This document shows positions 60,715 to 64,000 of a stretch of 64,000 bases of DNA, in pieces. Each line of letters begins with the position of its first letter. Position 1 is the first letter of the stretch. Source of the stretch: Kineosporia corallincola (GTDB taxonomy: Bacteria > Actinomycetota > Actinomycetes > Actinomycetales > Kineosporiaceae); NCBI RefSeq assembly GCF_018499875.1, contig NZ_JAHBAY010000003.1, forward strand, positions 434,001 to 498,000, given 5' to 3'. A model generated the notes under the pieces. The model was not told the origin of the DNA. It made no database searches and worked only from the letters and a program-made list of their open reading frames with translations. A program made the position numbers and the translations under genes.

Positions 60715-62505
60715 GTGCACGAGTTCACCGTCTGGGCGCCCGCCGCCTCCCGCGTCATGCTGCACCTGCCCGCCGCCGACCCCGACGGGTACCGGCGCGA
60801 GCCGATGCGCCGGGTGGCCGACCCGGCGCTGGGTCAGGAGGCCACACCCGACACCGACGGCTGGTGGCACCTGGCCGTGCCGGAGGCCGGGCACGGCACC
60901 GACTACGCCTTCGCGCTGGACGGCGGCGACCCCCGCCCCGACCCGCGCAGCGCCTGGCAGCCGGAGGGGGTGCACCGGCACAGCCGGGTGTTCGACGCCT
61001 CGCGACACGCCTGGGGCGACGCCGGCTGGAAGGGCCTGGACTGCCGGGGCGCGGTGTTCTACGAGCTGCACATCGGCACGTTCACGCCGGAGGGCACGCT
61101 CGACGCCGCCATCGGCCGGCTCGACCACCTGGTGCGGCTGGGCGTGCAGATGGTGGAGCTGCTGCCGGTCGCGGAGTTCTCCGGGGAACGCGGCTGGGGC
61201 TACGACGGGGTCGGCCTCTACGCCGTGCACCACGCCTACGGCGGGCCGGAGGCGCTCGCCCGGTTCGTCGACGCCGCGCACGGCAAAGGCCTCGGGGTCT
61301 GCCTCGACGCGGTATACAACCACCTCGGTCCGGACGGCAACTACCTGCGTGAGTTCGGGCCCTACTTCACCGACGCGCACACCACGCCCTGGGGCGACGC
61401 CGTCAACCTCGACGACGACGGCTCGCACGGCGTGCGGTCCTGGATCATCGACAACGCGCTGCGCTGGTTCCGCGACTTCCACATCGACTGCCTGCGGCTC
61501 GACGCAGTGCACGCGCTGGTCGACGCCTCACCGCGGCACCTGCTGGCCGAGCTGTCCGACCGGGTGGCGGCGCTGTCGGCCCAGATCGGCCGTCCGCTGG
61601 GCCTGGTCGCGGAGAGCGACCTGAACGACCCCTCCATGGTCGACCCGGTGGTGAACGGCGGGCGCGGCATGACCGGGCAGTGGGACGACGACGTGCACCA
61701 CTCGATCCACGCCTTCATCACCGGCGAGACACAGGGCTACTACTGCGATTTCGGCACCTCGTCGGTGCTGGCCCGGGTGCTCACCGAAGCGTTCCGGCAC
61801 GCCGGCGACTATTCCACGTTCCGCGGGAAACACTGGGGCGCACCGGTTTCGCCGGACCGGCACCGGGGCCACCAGTTCATCATCGCCACCCAGAACCACG
61901 ACCAGGTGGGCAACCGGGCCACCGGTGACCGGCCGTCCGCGACGGTCTCCCCCGGCCGGCTGGCCGCCTCGGCCGCCCTCATGCTGACCAGCATCTACAC
62001 CCCGATGCTGTTCATGGGCGAGGAGTGGGGCGCCCGCACGCCCTGGCAGTTCTTCACCGCCTTCGAGAACCCGGAACTGGCCGAGGCGGTGCGCAAGGGC
62101 CGCCGGGCGGAGTTCGGCTCGCACGGCTGGGCGCCCGAGGAGGTGCCCGACCCGCAGGCCCTCTCCACCCGTGACGACTCGGTGCTGAACTGGGCCGAGC
62201 CGGAGCAGGAGGCGCACGCGGCCATGCTCACCTGGTACCGCGACCTGATCGCGTTGCGGTCCGCCTCGCCCGACCTGCTCGACGACTCGTTCGACTCTGT
62301 CTCGGTGCAGTACGGCGACGCCTGGATCGCCATGCGCCGCGGCTCCTTCACCACCGTGCTGAACATCGGCGCCGAGCCCGCGCGGGTCCCGGTCCCGGCG
62401 GGTTCGGCGGCGCGGCTCACCTGGGGTTCGGTGGTGCTTGACGACGACGAGGAGACCGCGCTGGTGTCACCGGACTCGGTCGCGGTGTTGCAGGTGCGCG
62501 ACTGA
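60715..62505 (+). CDS. treZ: malto-oligosyltrehalose trehalohydrolase
   Basis: A 596-residue GH13 enzyme that releases trehalose from maltooligosyltrehalose. N-terminal CBM48-like domain (FTVWAPAASRVMLHLP), then GLGVCLDAVYNHLGPDGNYL (region I), DCLRLDAVHALVD (nucleophile Asp), LGLVAESDLNDPSMV (acid Glu) and IATQNHDQVGNRATGD (region IV). MFMGEEWGARTPWQFF is the usual C-terminal active-site segment. GTG 60715 with AGGCTGA upstream. It completes the TreX-TreY-TreZ route to trehalose, separated from treY by the opposite-strand SDR-PPK2 operon. Confidence 0.94.
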   Translation: MHEFTVWAPAASRVMLHLPAADPDGYRREPMRRVADPALGQEATPDTDGWWHLAVPEAGHGTDYAFALDGGDPRPDPRSAWQPEGVHRHSRVFDASRHAWGDAGWKGLDCRGAVFYELHIGTFTPEGTLDAAIGRLDHLVRLGVQMVELLPVAEFSGERGWGYDGVGLYAVHHAYGGPEALARFVDAAHGKGLGVCLDAVYNHLGPDGNYLREFGPYFTDAHTTPWGDAVNLDDDGSHGVRSWIIDNALRWFRDFHIDCLRLDAVHALVDASPRHLLAELSDRVAALSAQIGRPLGLVAESDLNDPSMVDPVVNGGRGMTGQWDDDVHHSIHAFITGETQGYYCDFGTSSVLARVLTEAFRHAGDYSTFRGKHWGAPVSPDRHRGHQFIIATQNHDQVGNRATGDRPSATVSPGRLAASAALMLTSIYTPMLFMGEEWGARTPWQFFTAFENPELAEAVRKGRRAEFGSHGWAPEEVPDPQALSTRDDSVLNWAEPEQEAHAAMLTWYRDLIALRSASPDLLDDSFDSVSVQYGDAWIAMRRGSFTTVLNIGAEPARVPVPAGSAARLTWGSVVLDDDEETALVSPDSVAVLQVRD

Positions 62506-62516
62506 GGAGAACCCGG

Positions 62517-63332
62517 TCAGGCCAGCAGGCGTAGCAGCCTCTCCACCTCGCCGGCCACCGCCTGACGACCGGCAGCCACGTACTTCCGTGGGTCCACGAG
62601 CTGCTCGTCGTCTGCCAGCCTGCTCCGGATCGCCCGGGTGAACAGGCCGTTCAGGTGTGTGGAGATGTTCACCTTGACCAGGCCGGCGGCCACCGCCCCG
62701 GCCAGCTGCTCGTCCGGCACCCCGGACGATCCGTGCAGAACCAGCGGCACCGGAACGGTTTTCGCCAAGGTGGCGATCAGGTCCAGGTCGAGCACGGCGG
62801 TGCGCTCGGTCATCGCGTGCGAGCTGCCCACGGCCACCGCCAGGCTGTCCACGCCGGTGGCCCGCACGAAACGGGCGGCGTCGGCCGGGTCGGTGCGCAC
62901 GCCGGGGGCGTGCACACCGTCCTTGCCACCCACCTCGCCGAGCTCAGCCTCCAGATGAACCCCTGCGGCGTGGCAGTATTCGGCCATGGCGGCGGTGCGG
63001 CGGAGGTTCTCGTCGTACTCGTCGTGGGAGGCGTCGAACATGACGCTGTGCACGCCCAGGCCGACGGCCTGCCGCACCAGGTCCTCGTTCTCGGCATGGT
63101 CCAGGTGCACCACGGCCTGCACCTTGGCCGCGCGGGCGATGGCCAGCGTGCCGGCCAGGATCGGTTCCAGGGCGCCGTGGTAACGCACACAGTTCTCGCT
63201 GATCTGGAGGATCACCGGCAACCCGGCCGCCTCCGCCCCGGCGACGACGGCCTCGGCGTGTTCCAGCAGGATCACGTTGAAGGCCCCGACTCCGTGGCCG
63301 TTCTCGCGGGCCTGTTCCAGCACTGCGCTCAT
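62517..63332 (-). CDS. class II fructose/tagatose-bisphosphate aldolase-like protein
   Basis: A 271-residue zinc aldolase of the GatY/KbaY/FbaA group. VGAFNVILLEHAEAVVAGA starts the barrel; AVVHLDHAENEDLV carries the catalytic Asp and a zinc His; LEAELGEVGGKDG and VPLVLHGSSGVPDEQL hold the other zinc ligands and the phosphate loop. It cleaves a ketose-1,6-bisphosphate into glyceraldehyde-3-phosphate and DHAP. Which ketose is unclear; its neighbour is a PfkB kinase. ATG 63332 with GAGGGA upstream; the kinase gene ends 31 bases before it. Confidence 0.88.
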   Translation of the reverse strand: MSAVLEQARENGHGVGAFNVILLEHAEAVVAGAEAAGLPVILQISENCVRYHGALEPILAGTLAIARAAKVQAVVHLDHAENEDLVRQAVGLGVHSVMFDASHDEYDENLRRTAAMAEYCHAAGVHLEAELGEVGGKDGVHAPGVRTDPADAARFVRATGVDSLAVAVGSSHAMTERTAVLDLDLIATLAKTVPVPLVLHGSSGVPDEQLAGAVAAGLVKVNISTHLNGLFTRAIRSRLADDEQLVDPRKYVAAGRQAVAGEVERLLRLLA

Positions 63333-63363
63333 CCCTGATCCCTCGGTCGTTCCCTGACTCGTC

Positions 63364-64000
63364 CTACTGGCCGGACCTCAGCCGTTCCTCGAACACCCGG
63401 ACCTGGCCCGGGTCGACCTCTCCGGCCGTCGGCCGGAGCACCGCCGCCGCGCCCAGTGCCGCGGCCCGGCGCAGGCCGACGGCCGTCGGCTCACCCCGGA
63501 CCCGGGCCAGCGCCAGCCCGGCGGTGGCCGCGTCACCGGCCCCGGTCGGATTGCCGGTAACTCCCCGCACGGCAGCCTGTTCCACCACGCTGCCGTCCGG
63601 GCCGAAGGCGATCAGCCCGTCCGCCCCACGGGAGACGACGACATCGCGGGCCCCGAGACGCTGAAGCAGCGCGACGGCGTCGCGGAGCCGGGTGCCCTCG
63701 CCGGCCGAATCCTCCCGGCCCGCCGAATTTTCGCGACCCGTCGGATGCCCCAGGGCCGCCGGCGCCTCCCAGCCCGCCGCCTCGATCGCCTCCGCCGCAT
63801 TGGGTTTCAGCAGGTCGGCACCTGCCCGGGCCGCGGCCAGCAGGGCCGAGCCGGAGGTGTCGGCCAGCACCTGGGCACCGGCCTCCTGGACCGCCACCAC
63901 CAGGCGCACGATCCACCCGGGACCGATCCCGGGCGGCAGCGAGCCCGCCACCACCACGACACCGCCGGGCTCGCAGTGCCTCACCGTCGCGGCGATCAGG
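63364..64000 (-). CDS. PfkB family sugar-phosphate kinase, 5' end outside window
   Basis: The visible 212 codons are the C-terminal two-thirds of a 1-phosphofructokinase/tagatose-6-phosphate kinase-type PfkB protein: VVVAGSLPPGIGPGWIV, KPNAAEAIEAAG, VVVSRGADGLIAFGPDGSVV and TGNPTGAGDAATAGLALA (ATP/substrate site with the catalytic Asp of GAGD). The frame is open to the window edge and reads LIAATVRHCEPGG there. A short insert with an ENSAGREDSAG repeat lies before TRLRDAVALL. With the aldolase downstream it should convert a ketose phosphate to bisphosphate and then trioses. Confidence 0.88.
   Translation of the reverse strand, partial: LIAATVRHCEPGGVVVVAGSLPPGIGPGWIVRLVVAVQEAGAQVLADTSGSALLAAARAGADLLKPNAAEAIEAAGWEAPAALGHPTGRENSAGREDSAGEGTRLRDAVALLQRLGARDVVVSRGADGLIAFGPDGSVVEQAAVRGVTGNPTGAGDAATAGLALARVRGEPTAVGLRRAAALGAAAVLRPTAGEVDPGQVRVFEERLRSGQ

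Overview
This 64 kb window comes from a chromosome of very high G+C content. It has the codon-position bias, the frequent GTG/TTG starts and the short same-strand overlaps of an actinobacterium. An F420-dependent glucose-6-phosphate dehydrogenase, a DUF574-type methyltransferase, an Excalibur protein and two DtxR/IdeR-type iron boxes all point to Actinomycetota. A free-living soil-type genus such as a member of Kineosporiales or a relative is a reasonable guess, but the genus is inference. I saw no rRNA, tRNA, CRISPR array, insertion sequence or phage gene. This is ordinary chromosome with many small operons.

Layout. 0.2-6.2 kb: a Roadblock-like protein, Fgd, a decayed chemoreceptor, a PH-domain membrane protein, a HAD/peptide deformylase/TauE run, and a VOC/HXXEE convergent pair. 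6.2-10.7 kb: a GH3 beta-glucosidase and its MFS partner, divergent from a TetR regulator. 10.7-17.9 kb: a PQQ-type sugar dehydrogenase lipoprotein with a small membrane protein, a zinc alcohol dehydrogenase, a Gfo/Idh-ThuA pair, the broken start of a WYL-type regulator, an SDR with its TetR, and a membrane protein with an unusual Leu-Pro repeat. 17.9-27.6 kb: an iron-regulated siderophore-interacting protein, three hydrolases, an ABC ATPase, a cation exchanger behind a yybP-ykoY (Mn2+) riboswitch, and an AraC regulator and LLM oxidoreductase that diverge around a second iron box. 27.8-32.5 kb: transhydrogenase pntAB followed by small unknown proteins and a methyltransferase.

32.5-38.8 kb: a complete cydABDC operon (cytochrome bd oxidase plus the CydDC transporter). 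38.8-42.7 kb: an ABC importer of the nitrate/sulfonate/taurine type with two permeases. 43-45.7 kb: an M15-like peptidase, a degenerate tandem-repeat spacer, and a protealysin-like M4 protease next to an emfourin-like inhibitor gene. 45.8-52.1 kb: two YihY/BrkB membrane proteins, a TPR/Sel1-like protein, the Excalibur protein and RsgA. 52.3-62.5 kb: an AidB-like acyl-CoA dehydrogenase and the glycogen-to-trehalose set glgX(treX)-treY ... treZ, interrupted by an opposite-strand PPK2 kinase and an SDR. 62.5-64 kb: a class II aldolase and a PfkB sugar kinase cut by the window edge.

The points most worth a second look are the Mn2+ riboswitch with a ribosome-binding-site hairpin in front of a CaCA-type exchanger, the inhibitor-first emfourin/protealysin pair, the iron-box-controlled AraC/LLM pair, the Leu-Pro repeat protein, the perfect palindrome in the cydA promoter, and several in-gene or intergenic tandem repeats.
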